From the NCBI RefSeq assembly GCF_030915405.1, contig NZ_CP133262.1, positions 1,922,001 to 1,986,000 of the forward strand: DNA of 64,000 nt. Reading direction: 5' to 3'. Positions within the stretch are counted from its first letter, which is position 1; every line of letters starts with the position of its first letter. This document shows positions 15,056-24,231 of this stretch, piece after piece. A program made the position numbers and the translations under genes. Under the pieces are notes generated by a model. It was not told the origin of the DNA. It saw only the letters and a list, made by a program, of their open reading frames with translations, and searched no databases. The stretch is from Neobacillus nitrireducens (GTDB lineage: Bacteria; Bacillota; Bacilli; Bacillales; Cytobacillaceae).

Positions 15056-16879
15056 TTATACTTTTGATAATAATTGTTCTAATTCATTCAGTTTCTCTTC
15101 AAATACCTTACAAGCATTCTTGATTGGATCAGCGCTTGTCATATCTACACCAGCTTTTTTCAGGACTTCGATTGGATAATCTGAACTTCCTGAACTTAAG
15201 AAGTCGATGTATCGTTTGACTGCCGGCTCACCCTCTTCAAGAATTTGCTTACTTAACGCAGTAGCTGCACTAAAACCAGTGGCATATTGGTAAACATAAT
15301 AATTATAATAAAAATGTGGAATTCTTGCCCATTCTAACCCGATTTCCTCATCAATTACAATATCCTCTTCACCGAAATATTTCTTATTTAATTCATAATA
15401 GCTTTCGGTTAATGCGTCTGCAGTTAACGCCTCGTTATTTTGGGCCTTTTGATGGATTATGTGTTCAAACTCTGCAAACATAGTTTGCCGGAACACGGTG
15501 CCTCTAAAGCCTTCTAAATAATGGTTGAGTAAGTAAATACGTTTCTGTTCATCATCAATTGTTTTCAATAGATAGTCATTAAGAAGTGCTTCATTACATG
15601 TTGAAGCCACTTCAGCAACGAAAATAGAATAGTTGCCATAAGGATACGGCTGTGATTTTCTTGTATAATAACTGTGTACAGAATGGCCAAATTCATGGGC
15701 AAGTGTAAATAAATTATTTACATTATCCTGCCAATTCATCAGAATATACGGATGTGTACCATATGCCCCTGAAGAATAGGCCCCACTCCGCTTTCCTTTA
15801 TTTTCATGGACATCGACCCAGCGATTTTCAAAACCTTCTTTTAATATATTCGAATATTCCTCACCTAACGGGGCTAACCCTTTAATAACTAAATCTTTTG
15901 CCTCTTCGTATTTAATTTCCATTTTCACATCTTTGACAAGAGGTGTAAATAAATCATACATATGAAGCTCATTAAGCCCTAGGACTTTTTTACGAAGCTT
16001 GATATAGCGATGTAATAAATGAAGATTATCCGTAACCGCATTAACAAGGTTATCATAAACGCTTTCTGGGATATTGTTTGCAGAAAGGGCAGCATGTCTG
16101 GCTGAATTATACTTTCTTACCCTGGCATTAAAATTATCCTTCTTCACATTCCCACTTAATGTACTTGAAAATGTATTTTTAAAATCACCATACGTCTTAT
16201 ATACTGCCTTAAAGGCCTCTTGTCTTACTCTAGGGTCTGCGCTTTCTAAAAAGCGGATATATCGGCCATGAGTAATTTCTACCTCTTCGCCATTTTCATC
16301 TTTAATTGTTGGAAATTCGAGGTCTGCATTGTTCAACATCCCAAACGTATTGCTAGAAGCATCCATCACTTCACTCGCCTCAGCGAGCAATGCTTCCTGT
16401 TCCGCTGTCAGGACATGCGGTCTTTGCAAATTAATTTCAGCTAAAGCATGCTCATACAATTTTAATTCCGGTTTCTCATTTAAGAAGCTAGTTACTTTGC
16501 TCTCATCTAGTGAGAGAATTTCTGGAACAATAAATGCTAACTGGCTCGCTGCCTGTGAATACAGATTCTTCATTCTGTCATCTAAACCTTGGTAAAATGA
16601 GTTCGTGGTGTCTTGGTCATAACGCATATGTGAATATGTATAAAGTTTTCCAATCCGTTCTAACAGTTTATCTTGGAATTGAAGAGCTTCATAAAGTGTT
16701 TCTGCACTTTCTCCTAATTTCCCTTCAAAGTTTTTTATCCCAGGGATTTGGCCTTTTACCTCTTGAAACTCCTTTTCCCACTCCTGGTCACTTGAGAAAA
16801 TATCTTCTAATTTCCATGTATCTTGCGCTGGAATCTCATTTCTTGCTGGCAGTGATTTTACTGCAGTTTCATTTGCCAT
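15056..16879 (-). CDS. pepF: Oligoendopeptidase F (M3 family)
   Basis: 607 residues, cytosolic. The zinc motif HEFGH is at about 395-399 within FTLAHEFGHSVHSYY, with the third ligand Glu further on in FVAEVAST. PepF cleaves peptides of 7-17 residues and in B. subtilis (YjbG) overproduction interferes with sporulation signalling. Its location between spxH and coiA matches B. subtilis and gives a cytosolic partner for the two peptide importers further along the window. Confidence 0.95.
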   Translation of the reverse strand: MANETAVKSLPARNEIPAQDTWKLEDIFSSDQEWEKEFQEVKGQIPGIKNFEGKLGESAETLYEALQFQDKLLERIGKLYTYSHMRYDQDTTNSFYQGLDDRMKNLYSQAASQLAFIVPEILSLDESKVTSFLNEKPELKLYEHALAEINLQRPHVLTAEQEALLAEASEVMDASSNTFGMLNNADLEFPTIKDENGEEVEITHGRYIRFLESADPRVRQEAFKAVYKTYGDFKNTFSSTLSGNVKKDNFNARVRKYNSARHAALSANNIPESVYDNLVNAVTDNLHLLHRYIKLRKKVLGLNELHMYDLFTPLVKDVKMEIKYEEAKDLVIKGLAPLGEEYSNILKEGFENRWVDVHENKGKRSGAYSSGAYGTHPYILMNWQDNVNNLFTLAHEFGHSVHSYYTRKSQPYPYGNYSIFVAEVASTCNEALLNDYLLKTIDDEQKRIYLLNHYLEGFRGTVFRQTMFAEFEHIIHQKAQNNEALTADALTESYYELNKKYFGEEDIVIDEEIGLEWARIPHFYYNYYVYQYATGFSAATALSKQILEEGEPAVKRYIDFLSSGSSDYPIEVLKKAGVDMTSADPIKNACKVFEEKLNELEQLLSKV

Positions 16880-17023
16880 CCTTCATCCTCCATTCTTTTT
16901 TTAGGCTTCGAAATATAGTTATCATTTATTATATTCTCCCTAACTTTTCAATCTCCTCTTCCGATTAGGCAGATAGGATACTATTTACACCTCTATATAG
17001 TATGCCCTTATACCTGGTTTCAT

Positions 17024-18220
17024 TTATTTAATTGATTGTATTCGATAATATTTTTGAAAAAATGCCAGCTTTGCTTCCTCTCTTTCACGATTAGACTTGG
17101 GAATGGAGATGGCCTTTTTCAATTGGAAAGTAGTTTCCCCTTTTTTTGCTAGAATACCCAATTGCTCTAAGAGTAAAAGATAATCAGTAATTGCTAATAA
17201 TGGATTCACCGGTTCAAGTTGTGGTAAATTTCTTACGACAATTTGCTTTTTACTCAGCCTCTTTTGTAAATGGAAGTTTATTTCATGAAGGGAAATCAAA
17301 TCATCGGGTCTTTTTTCGGCAATAAAATCCATATATAAATACGTTTGCCATATGATCGCAGGAGTCTGGAGAAGTAATGAGTGTGAGACGGGCAGGCCAA
17401 TTTCAGGTGGCAATAAGAAAGGATTTAGATTTTTGTTATAAATTTCATGTAGGAAGGCTTTATGCTGTTTATTAGGATGAATAGTCCAATTCAGAATAAA
17501 TTTTTCAATTTCCCGTGTCCAGCTTGATGAATCAAATGAGAGCTTTACCTTAGGTTCCACTATGTCATTTACGTTCATTTTCATTATAGGGTGAAAAGTA
17601 TGATGGGCGAAGGCATTTTTAATGGAGTAGGGGTGAATTGAATCAATCCGATGAAATTGTTGTTTTTCGGGGCAATATGCTGGGATATAGAACTTTCCTG
17701 AGGATGTTGTCCGTAAAAATAAATACTGAAAGTTTGACAATGCAACAATATTCTTCTTTTTATTGTGTATTTGACTACTAGCAAGAATCCATATTGGAAT
17801 GTACCCTTTCTGCAGATATGAATTCGTCCGCTTGATAAAATTACTATCTGAAATAGTTGAGCATTGATACTCTAATGCGTATTTCTTTCCATTATGATGG
17901 AAAATGATATCAGGCCGCTGCTGAATTTCTCGATCATAATATTCTAAAATGGCAGGAATCTTTTGTCCCACTAGCCACTGATAAAGTTGACGTTTTCCCT
18001 CCATATGGGATATTGATTCATTTTCATAAAAATTACGACAAGTTCCCCCTTGTATATGTGCAAAATGAAAAATCCGCTGATCTCCTAATTTCAGCAATAC
18101 CCTTTCCCCACAAATAGGGCAATAAAATTCTTCTTTGCTTCGAAGGTCCAAAAGTGCGTCCTTTTTGTAATCAAATCCTAGACAAATACTTTTACCAGTG
18201 TTTGTTTGCGCAGTTAACAA
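17024..18220 (-). CDS. coiA: Competence protein CoiA family (YjbF-like)
   Basis: 398 residues. The N-terminal third has a zinc-finger-like FYCPICGERVLLK (32-44) and HFAHIQGG, followed by a nuclease-like core RPDIIFHHNGKKYALEYQCS (107-126) of the PD-(D/E)XK type, as in CoiA of competent Gram-positives. CoiA promotes recombination of incoming DNA. Start is TTG 18220 with AAGGAGGAG 9 nt upstream. Placed near mecA, spx, med and comZ, all tied to competence control. Confidence 0.85.
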   Translation of the reverse strand: MLTAQTNTGKSICLGFDYKKDALLDLRSKEEFYCPICGERVLLKLGDQRIFHFAHIQGGTCRNFYENESISHMEGKRQLYQWLVGQKIPAILEYYDREIQQRPDIIFHHNGKKYALEYQCSTISDSNFIKRTNSYLQKGYIPIWILASSQIHNKKKNIVALSNFQYLFLRTTSSGKFYIPAYCPEKQQFHRIDSIHPYSIKNAFAHHTFHPIMKMNVNDIVEPKVKLSFDSSSWTREIEKFILNWTIHPNKQHKAFLHEIYNKNLNPFLLPPEIGLPVSHSLLLQTPAIIWQTYLYMDFIAEKRPDDLISLHEINFHLQKRLSKKQIVVRNLPQLEPVNPLLAITDYLLLLEQLGILAKKGETTFQLKKAISIPKSNREREEAKLAFFQKYYRIQSIK

Positions 18221-18284
18221 TTATTTATCTCCTCCTTTTCTTTCATAATTCGCTATATCTATCGATAATTCCTTTTAAAATCAA

Positions 18285-18312
18285 AAAAACTCGCCAATTC
18301 GACGAGTTTCTT
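18285..18312 (-). terminator. Terminator of cls
   Basis: On the minus strand AAACTCG..CGAGTTT with a 9 nt loop is followed by TTTTTTTG, 10 nt after the cls stop. Confidence 0.75.
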
Positions 18313-18322
18313 AACATGATTC

Positions 18323-19861
18323 TTACAGTAAGGGCGAGAGTAACCGCGCTGTTGATTCTAGGACTCTTAATCCTAAGTGTCTTTCCTGAAACGTTTTTTT
18401 ATCCAACTGGATAGAATATTCAAGGTCATTTATATATTCCGCAACGAGCTTTTGGGTACTTTTCGTTCGGAATAAAAAGGCATTTACTTCAAAATTCAAA
18501 TGGAAGCTCCTCATATCCATATTGGATGTTCCAATCGAAGCTAGTTCATGGTCAACAATCACAATCTTACTGTGCATAAAGCCCCGCTGGTATTCATATA
18601 CCTTAACCCCCGCTTCTAAGAGCTCTGGGAAATAAGATCTTGAAGCATGAAAGACGATCCGTTTATCAGGTTTATTAGGGACCAGGAGGCGTACGTCTAC
18701 ACCACTAAGTGCTGCAACTTTTATCGCCGAAAAGATATCTTCATCCGGAATAAAATACGGTGAAGCAATCCAAACTGTTTTTTCCGCACTTGCAATCATT
18801 GAGAAAAAGATATTTTTAATAACACTCCATTCATTGTCCGGCCCTCCAGCGATGAGTTGGACACCACCATGACTTTCATTATCATTTTGGGGGGATAAAT
18901 ATTCGGCTGTTAAGAAACTATGATTGGTCATATAGTACCAGTCTTGTAAAAAAATTAGCTGCAGCGTTCGAACAGCTTCCCCACGAAGCATTAAATGAGT
19001 ATCACGCCAAAAGCCAATGGTTTTATCCCTTCCTAAATATTCATCCCCGATATTGAGCCCGCCAACAAATCCAATCGTCCCATCTATTATGATCATTTTC
19101 CGATGATTGCGGAAATTAAATTTATTGTTTAAAAAAGGAAGTTTTACTGGCCCGAAAGTCACCATTTCAATCCCAGCATTTCTTAGATCCTTAATATAAG
19201 ACTTAGAAAGCTGCCAGGAGCCAACTGCGTCATATAAGAAACGAATCTTTACTCCTTGCTGAGCTTTTTCAATAAGTAAATCTTTAATTTCCTGACCAAT
19301 TTGATCGTGGCGAACAATATAATATTCAAGATGTATATGATGCCTTGCTTTTTTTAACTGTTCTAAGATATGGTGAAATGTTTCCTCTCCATTTGTTAAA
19401 ATCTTTGTCGAAGTATCGAAGGATATTGGGCTATTCCCAAGTTTTTGAGCCAAATTGAATAATTTCCCTTGATGTTCTCTCATTAAACTAAGCTTTTCTT
19501 CACTTCTCGGGTCATCCTCGCCTTCAACTGTCAAAAACGCCTGTTTGTCTAAGAAATATTTCTTTCTAAACATCTTCTCCTTCCGATAATTACGACCGAA
19601 AAGGATATAAAAAATAAAACCAACCAATGGGAAACTTCCTAGGACAACTAACCAAGTGAGTGTTTGTGTTGGATGGCGGTTCTCAAAGAATATTACAAAG
19701 GCAATAAAGATCACTGAAAGTGTGACCAATACACTCAAGAATCCAAAAATCCCACTTGCTAATTGATCATTAAAGAAAAACAATAGTACGGATAATACCC
19801 CCAAAAATATAATAACCCTTACTGTGTTTTTCAGTGTACTCACCTGCCAGATTATTTTCAT
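18323..19861 (-). CDS. cls: Cardiolipin synthase
   Basis: Up to 512 residues. Two N-terminal membrane helices (about 12-30 and 38-60), then two phospholipase-D HKD motifs: NHRKMIIIDG near 255 and MHSKIVIVDH near 420. It joins two phosphatidylglycerol molecules to cardiolipin in the membrane. The start is doubtful: the ATG at 19861 has no ribosome site, while AGGTGA sits 5 nt before a CTG at 19834, which would give MKNTVRVIIFLG, like the N-terminus of homologues. A true CTG start would shorten it to 503 residues. Downstream of mecA and its terminator. Confidence 0.93.
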   Translation of the reverse strand: MKIIWQVSTLKNTVRVIIFLGVLSVLLFFFNDQLASGIFGFLSVLVTLSVIFIAFVIFFENRHPTQTLTWLVVLGSFPLVGFIFYILFGRNYRKEKMFRKKYFLDKQAFLTVEGEDDPRSEEKLSLMREHQGKLFNLAQKLGNSPISFDTSTKILTNGEETFHHILEQLKKARHHIHLEYYIVRHDQIGQEIKDLLIEKAQQGVKIRFLYDAVGSWQLSKSYIKDLRNAGIEMVTFGPVKLPFLNNKFNFRNHRKMIIIDGTIGFVGGLNIGDEYLGRDKTIGFWRDTHLMLRGEAVRTLQLIFLQDWYYMTNHSFLTAEYLSPQNDNESHGGVQLIAGGPDNEWSVIKNIFFSMIASAEKTVWIASPYFIPDEDIFSAIKVAALSGVDVRLLVPNKPDKRIVFHASRSYFPELLEAGVKVYEYQRGFMHSKIVIVDHELASIGTSNMDMRSFHLNFEVNAFLFRTKSTQKLVAEYINDLEYSIQLDKKTFQERHLGLRVLESTARLLSPLL

Positions 19862-19873
19862 AAACTATTAATG

Positions 19874-19908
19874 TTAAAAATACCGATTTCAATATTGAAA
19901 TCGGTACA
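19874..19908 (-). terminator. Terminator of mecA
   Basis: ACCGATTTCAATATTGAAATCGGT is a perfect palindromic hairpin, followed on the minus strand by ATTTTTAA, between mecA and cls. Confidence 0.85.
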
Positions 19909-19912
19909 TTTA

Positions 19913-20584
19913 TTAGCGAAAATATTTTCGTATTTCAGCAAAAACATTTTCGGCAATTATTTCTTTTCCATATTCCTGAATTCGATGAATGGTAAGTTGT
20001 GTTTCAAAACCGTACTCAAGTAAAATACTCAAAATATCGTCAATTTCATCTTCTTCAAATAAATCTTCTGGGAATTCTGTATAAAGATAGTATTTTCCTT
20101 CAAAATGATAAAGCATCGTCACTAAATCATCCAATCCAGAGCGATTGGATAAACTAATAACATCCTCAAAGTCTTTAAAGCCAATCAGGAATTCTAATGT
20201 TTCTTCCTCAAGCAGGATACTTTCCTCATCGGAATGATTGGGATTGAAATGATGATCCAAAAGCTCTTCAAGCTTATCCTCAGCAGGAAAATCTTTACCT
20301 TTTTCATTTGGGATAGGAAGTTCAAACTTTTGCCCATCCTTTGATAGCTGAGCTTTAGTAACAAGAACCTCTAAGCCTTTATCAAGTGCTTGGACTTGAA
20401 TCCAAAGAGGACCTTCAATAACAAATTCTTCCTCATCATGGACTTCATCCATCATTTCCCAAAAGAGTTCTTCACTCCGTTCCCTATTGTACCAAATTTC
20501 TTCGCGATCAAAGCCTCTTTCCTCTATATCACCATATGAAATATAAAATTTAACTGTGTAATCATTAATGCGTTCAATCTCCAT
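19913..20584 (-). CDS. mecA: Adaptor protein MecA
   Basis: 223 residues from ATG 20584, which has GGGAGAGG upstream; an in-frame extension of 17 residues lacks one. The N-terminal domain (MEIERINDYTVKFYISY, 1-17 onward) binds targets such as ComK; the acidic linker EEDEIDD-type and the C-terminal domain bind ClpC. MecA assembles ClpC and delivers ComK for ClpCP proteolysis, so it keeps competence off. Monocistronic, between spx and cls, as in other Bacillus. Confidence 0.95.
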   Translation of the reverse strand: MEIERINDYTVKFYISYGDIEERGFDREEIWYNRERSEELFWEMMDEVHDEEEFVIEGPLWIQVQALDKGLEVLVTKAQLSKDGQKFELPIPNEKGKDFPAEDKLEELLDHHFNPNHSDEESILLEEETLEFLIGFKDFEDVISLSNRSGLDDLVTMLYHFEGKYYLYTEFPEDLFEEDEIDDILSILLEYGFETQLTIHRIQEYGKEIIAENVFAEIRKYFR

Positions 20585-20857
20585 CAAAAACCTCTCCCTT
20601 CCGTTTTCCAGATTGAAGGGACAAAATACCCCCAAGCAGATACTGCCTTAGCATTTACTGAAATCATAAAGAATTTTCATAACCTGAAAAAGTAAATACT
20701 CGTGTACTTTTATTTTATGACAAAAGCACTTATAAGGGAAATAAAAAAGGCTAAAATCTAAAAAACCGTGTGAATGCCTACTCGCTTGCATTAAGATTTT
20801 CATTATATTGTAGCAAAATCAAATAGAAACTACAAACGATATCAACTATTCTTTATA
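20585..20857. other. mecA-spx intergenic stretch
   Basis: About 270 AT-rich bases with no supported open frame. It must carry the mecA promoter on the minus strand, but no convincing -35/-10 pair stands out. Confidence 0.5.
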
Positions 20858-20888
20858 TACAAAAAAGGCCTCCAAAAGAAGGCCTATT
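20858..20888 (-). terminator. Terminator of spx
   Basis: On the minus strand AGGCCT, 8 nt loop, AGGCCT, then TTTTTTG. It begins just after the spx stop. Confidence 0.75.
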
Positions 20889-20891
20889 TAT

Positions 20892-21287
20892 TTAATTAAC
20901 CATTCGCTGTGCTTCGCGGAGCTGAAACGTTCTAACTCTTCTTGGGAGGAATCGTCTGATTTCATCTTCGTTATACCCAACTTGCAAACGCTTTTCATCA
21001 ATTATTATCGGCCTACGTAATAGACCTGGATTCTCTTTTATTAATCTGAATAAATCTTGAAGAGGCATTGCATCTAAGTTAACGTCAAGTTTTTGAAATG
21101 TCTTGGATCTTGTTGAAATAATTTCATCCGTCCCATCTTCCGTCATGCGAAGAATTTCTTTTATCTCTTCCATTGTTAATGGCTCTGAGAAAATATTTCT
21201 TTCTGTGTATGGGATTTCATGTTCTTCTAACCATGATTTAGCTTTCCTGCATGATGTACAACTTGGTGAAGTGTATAGTGTAACCAT
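20892..21287 (-). CDS. spx: Redox-sensing transcriptional regulator Spx
   Basis: 131 residues, the exact length of the family. The redox switch CTSC is at Cys10-Cys13 and the RPI motif near 92-94 is intact; TEDGTDE contains the Gly needed to contact the RNA polymerase alpha subunit. Oxidised Spx turns on thiol-stress genes and blocks activator contacts. Its degradation depends on ClpXP plus SpxH, and spxH is found at 13.7 kb. The B. subtilis cotranscribed neighbour yjbC is absent; a long non-coding leader precedes the gene. Confidence 0.97.
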   Translation of the reverse strand: MVTLYTSPSCTSCRKAKSWLEEHEIPYTERNIFSEPLTMEEIKEILRMTEDGTDEIISTRSKTFQKLDVNLDAMPLQDLFRLIKENPGLLRRPIIIDEKRLQVGYNEDEIRRFLPRRVRTFQLREAQRMVN

Positions 21288-21872
21288 CCGATTTTCACAC
21301 TCCTCTTTTATTTAAGTCATAAATTAATAAATTCAGTATATTTAAATAAGCGAAAGTTTATATGATCTTGTTAAAACATTTTTAATAATCATTATAAATA
21401 AGTAATTTATATCATTAATTATACACCACTGTTTCTTAAAAGGGTATCTTTTTTTAAAAATTATATTGATGGACAAAAACAATTCAAATTTATCTATTTC
21501 ACTATATTAGACGAATAATTCTTCTAAAAGTTTCATAATTAATTATAATTTTATCTTGAATTTTTTCAGAACTCATTATCCCACTTGCTATATTGTTCGT
21601 CAATTAAGGAAGAAAAAGTGTGGGTCGTCAAAAAAATAAAATTTTTCTTATTCTGATAATCATTATTTTCACCTGACATAACAATTAACTAAAAACTCAT
21701 TCTCAATTAAAGGTCACCAATGAAAACGCATTCATTATTTTGTAAATTCTTAGTGAAAGTTATTTAATTTCCTCTTTAAATAAACAGCAAGTTCTTTTAC
21801 AATAAGGGAGGGGATATTTAATGTCACGCTACAAATAATCAATATAGCTGATAAATGAAGGGAGTTAATACC
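21288..21872. other. Long AT-rich non-coding stretch upstream of spx
   Basis: About 585 bases without a supported gene. It should contain the spx promoter(s) on the minus strand. On the plus strand a strong ribosome site AAGGGAGGGG at 21804-21813 precedes a five-codon frame ATG-TCA-CGC-TAC-AAA-TAA at 21821-21838, followed by the frameshifted small gene. A Fur-box-like sequence lies at 21654-21668. Confidence 0.5.
21654..21668. promoter_or_regulatory. Possible Fur/PerR-type operator
   Basis: TGATAATCATTATTT matches the 7-1-7 pattern TGATAATnATTATCA at 13 of 15 positions. It lies between spx and a small downstream frame. The region is AT-rich, so chance matches are likely. Confidence 0.25.
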
Positions 21873-22059
21873 ATGGGCGCATACATACTCGATTTAACTA
21901 TGGTTGCTTTACTAATTGTAGGGATTACTGCCTTAATGGGTGTTATTACAAACAGTTTTGGCTGAAAAAGTGTTTGGTGGTAAAAATCGTAGTGAATTTG
22001 TTGATGAAAGTGCAAAATACCAGACTGGTTGGAAAACTGTCGGGGGCATCAAAAAATAA
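21873..22059 (+). pseudogene. Small membrane-protein gene, apparently frameshifted
   Basis: GGGAG lies 7 nt before ATG 21873. The first frame encodes 30 residues, MGAYILDLTMVALLIVGI onward, a single membrane helix that stops at 21965. The next frame is open from about 21939 to 22059 and encodes a hydrophilic tail with AEKVFGGKNRSEFVDESAKY and a GIKK end. One extra base, for example in ATGGGTG at 21932-21938, would separate what reads as one protein of about 60 residues. It could also be two overlapping small genes. No family recognised. Confidence 0.5.
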
Positions 22060-22143
22060 AAATAAAGTCTATGTTAAAGATAATTGTTGATTTTTATATC
22101 CTACTTTAATTGGAGCGGAAATCAACAGCCCAGTCTAATACAC

Positions 22144-22178
22144 AAAAAAACGATCTTACAGCAAGATCGTTTTTTTAT
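22144..22178. terminator. Terminator at the end of the opp operon
   Basis: AACGATCTT / AAGATCGTT hairpin flanked by an A run and a T run, so it can work in both directions; just after the oppF stop. Confidence 0.85.
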
Positions 22179-22180
22179 GT

Positions 22181-23119
22181 TTATTTAGTTTGGACTTTGA
22201 ATTGCTTGAATTCTTTCTCTGAGCAAAGCACAAAGTGACCAGGAGTAACCTCTCTAAATTCAACGGCTTCATTAGGTTCGTAGTTATGACTTGCCGGATC
22301 ATATGATTTTCGTTTCCGTGTCCGTTCACTGATTGGGTCCGGTGCAGGAATCGCTGATAAAAGTGATTGTGTATACGGGTGAAGTGGATTTTTATAAAGT
22401 TCATCCGCAGGTGCTAGCTCAACCATTTTACCAAAATACATAACACCAATACGATCACTAATGTATTTAACCATTGAAAGATCATGGGCAATAAAAAGAT
22501 AGGTTAAGTTTTTCTCTTTTTGAAGCTTTTTCATTAAGTTAACAACCTGAGCCTGGATTGAAACGTCCAACGCTGAAATAGGTTCATCTGCAATGATAAA
22601 TTCCGGTTGAACAGCAAGGGCGCGTGCAATTCCAATCCGCTGACGCTGACCACCACTAAATTCATGTGGATAACGGTTCGCATGCTCTCTATTCAAGCCA
22701 ACGGTTTCTAAGAGCTCATAAACTTGCTCCATCCGTTCTTGTTTTGTTTTCGCCAAACCATGAATGTCAATTCCCTCTGCAATAACATCAGCTATTTTTA
22801 ATCTCGGGTTTAATGACGCATATGGATCTTGGAAAATCATTTGCATTTTTCGGTTAAAATCTTTTAATTGTTTTTTAGATTTTTTGCCGTGGACATTTAC
22901 GCCGTCGTATAAAACTTCGCCGCCAGTAGCATCGTACAAACGGATGATTGTGCGACCTGTTGTTGATTTACCACAACCTGACTCCCCTACTAATCCCATT
23001 ACTTCACCTTTAAAAATTTCAAAAGAAACATTGTCGACTGCTTTTACTTCGTTCACTTTACCTTCATTAAAATATTGCTTTAAATTTTTTATTTCAAGTA
23101 ATTTTTCACGCTTAGCCAT
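22181..23119 (-). CDS. oppF: Oligopeptide ABC transporter ATP-binding protein OppF
   Basis: 312 residues. Walker A GESGCGKST (about 44-52), the Q-loop FQDPYASLNP, the ABC signature FSGGQRQRIGIARAL and Walker B FIIADEP are all present. One of two ATPases that drive oligopeptide import through OppBC. The C-terminal extension after the LHPYTQSLLSAIP segment is the OppF type and lacks the four-cysteine cluster found in AppF. It follows oppD directly, sharing the operon. Confidence 0.94.
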   Translation of the reverse strand: MAKREKLLEIKNLKQYFNEGKVNEVKAVDNVSFEIFKGEVMGLVGESGCGKSTTGRTIIRLYDATGGEVLYDGVNVHGKKSKKQLKDFNRKMQMIFQDPYASLNPRLKIADVIAEGIDIHGLAKTKQERMEQVYELLETVGLNREHANRYPHEFSGGQRQRIGIARALAVQPEFIIADEPISALDVSIQAQVVNLMKKLQKEKNLTYLFIAHDLSMVKYISDRIGVMYFGKMVELAPADELYKNPLHPYTQSLLSAIPAPDPISERTRKRKSYDPASHNYEPNEAVEFREVTPGHFVLCSEKEFKQFKVQTK

Positions 23120-24214
23120 TTATTTCCCCTCCTTTTTTCCAGGGAATTGACCTTGACCAGTTTTCTCTAAGGTAGCTGTTGGTGCATTTCCAGCAAATTG
23201 ATTTTGCCGTCTTTTCACAGCTTCTGGAGGGTTAACCTTTGGTGCATTAGGATGTAAAAGCCATGTAGCTGCGTAATGAGTGTCAGAAACTTTAAAGAAT
23301 GGCGGCTCTTGCTCCAAATCTATTTTCATTACAAATGGATTACGTGCTGCAAACGCATCACCTTTTGGAGGATCTAATAAATCAGGTGGTGTCCCTGGAA
23401 TAGAGAATAATTCCTCGTCATGGGTATCCATATCAGGCATAGAACTAATTAAGCCCCATGTGTAAGGATGTTGTGGGTTATAGAAAATCTCATCGGCAGT
23501 GCCAATTTCAACAATTTTCCCACCATACATTACTGCAACGCGATCGGCTACATTGGCAACTACCCCAAGATCGTGCGTAATGAAGATGATCGATGTATCA
23601 ATTTTCTTTTGCAGATCCTTCATTAACTCAAGAATTTGCGCTTGAATTGTTACGTCAAGCGCAGTTGTCGGTTCATCGGCAATGAGGATTTTAGGATTAC
23701 ACGCCAATGCAATCGCGATAACAACCCGTTGTCTCATCCCTCCGGAGAACTGATGTGGATATTGATCTACACGAATTTCCGCCTTAGGAATACCAACTAG
23801 CTTTAATAAATCCACTGCTCTTTCTTTGGCAGCATGTCTGCTCATGTTTTGATGCTTAATAAGAGGCTCCATAATTTGCTTGCCAATTTTCATTGTTGGA
23901 TTCAAGGAAGTCATTGGATCCTGAAAAATCATAGAAATATCTTTTCCACGAATTTTCTGCATTTCTTTATCTTTAAGTTTTGTAAGGTCTTTTCCTTCGA
24001 AAAGAATTTCTCCACTTTTAATTTCGGAATTATGTTCAGGAAGTAAACGCATGATTGATTTTGTTGTAACTGATTTTCCAGAACCTGATTCACCAACGAT
24101 TGCTAATGTTTCACCATTATATAAATCAAAGTTTACACCACGAATCGCTTGCACTTCTCCAGAAAATGTATGAAACGATATTTTTAAATCCTTTACTTGT
24201 AAAACTTTCTCCAT
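23120..24214 (-). CDS. oppD: Oligopeptide ABC transporter ATP-binding protein OppD
   Basis: 364 residues. Walker A GESGSGKSV (about 40-48), Q-loop FQDPMTSLNP, signature FSGGMRQRVVIAIAL and Walker B ILIADEPTTALD. Couples ATP hydrolysis to peptide uptake with OppF. The C-terminus continues for about 90 residues past the HPYTWGLISSMPD segment and is rich in Pro, Asn and Lys, without the cysteine cluster of AppD. Its stop is adjacent to the oppF start, so translation is probably coupled. Confidence 0.94.
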   Translation of the reverse strand: MEKVLQVKDLKISFHTFSGEVQAIRGVNFDLYNGETLAIVGESGSGKSVTTKSIMRLLPEHNSEIKSGEILFEGKDLTKLKDKEMQKIRGKDISMIFQDPMTSLNPTMKIGKQIMEPLIKHQNMSRHAAKERAVDLLKLVGIPKAEIRVDQYPHQFSGGMRQRVVIAIALACNPKILIADEPTTALDVTIQAQILELMKDLQKKIDTSIIFITHDLGVVANVADRVAVMYGGKIVEIGTADEIFYNPQHPYTWGLISSMPDMDTHDEELFSIPGTPPDLLDPPKGDAFAARNPFVMKIDLEQEPPFFKVSDTHYAATWLLHPNAPKVNPPEAVKRRQNQFAGNAPTATLEKTGQGQFPGKKEGK

Positions 24215-24231
24215 TTACATACACCTGCCTT

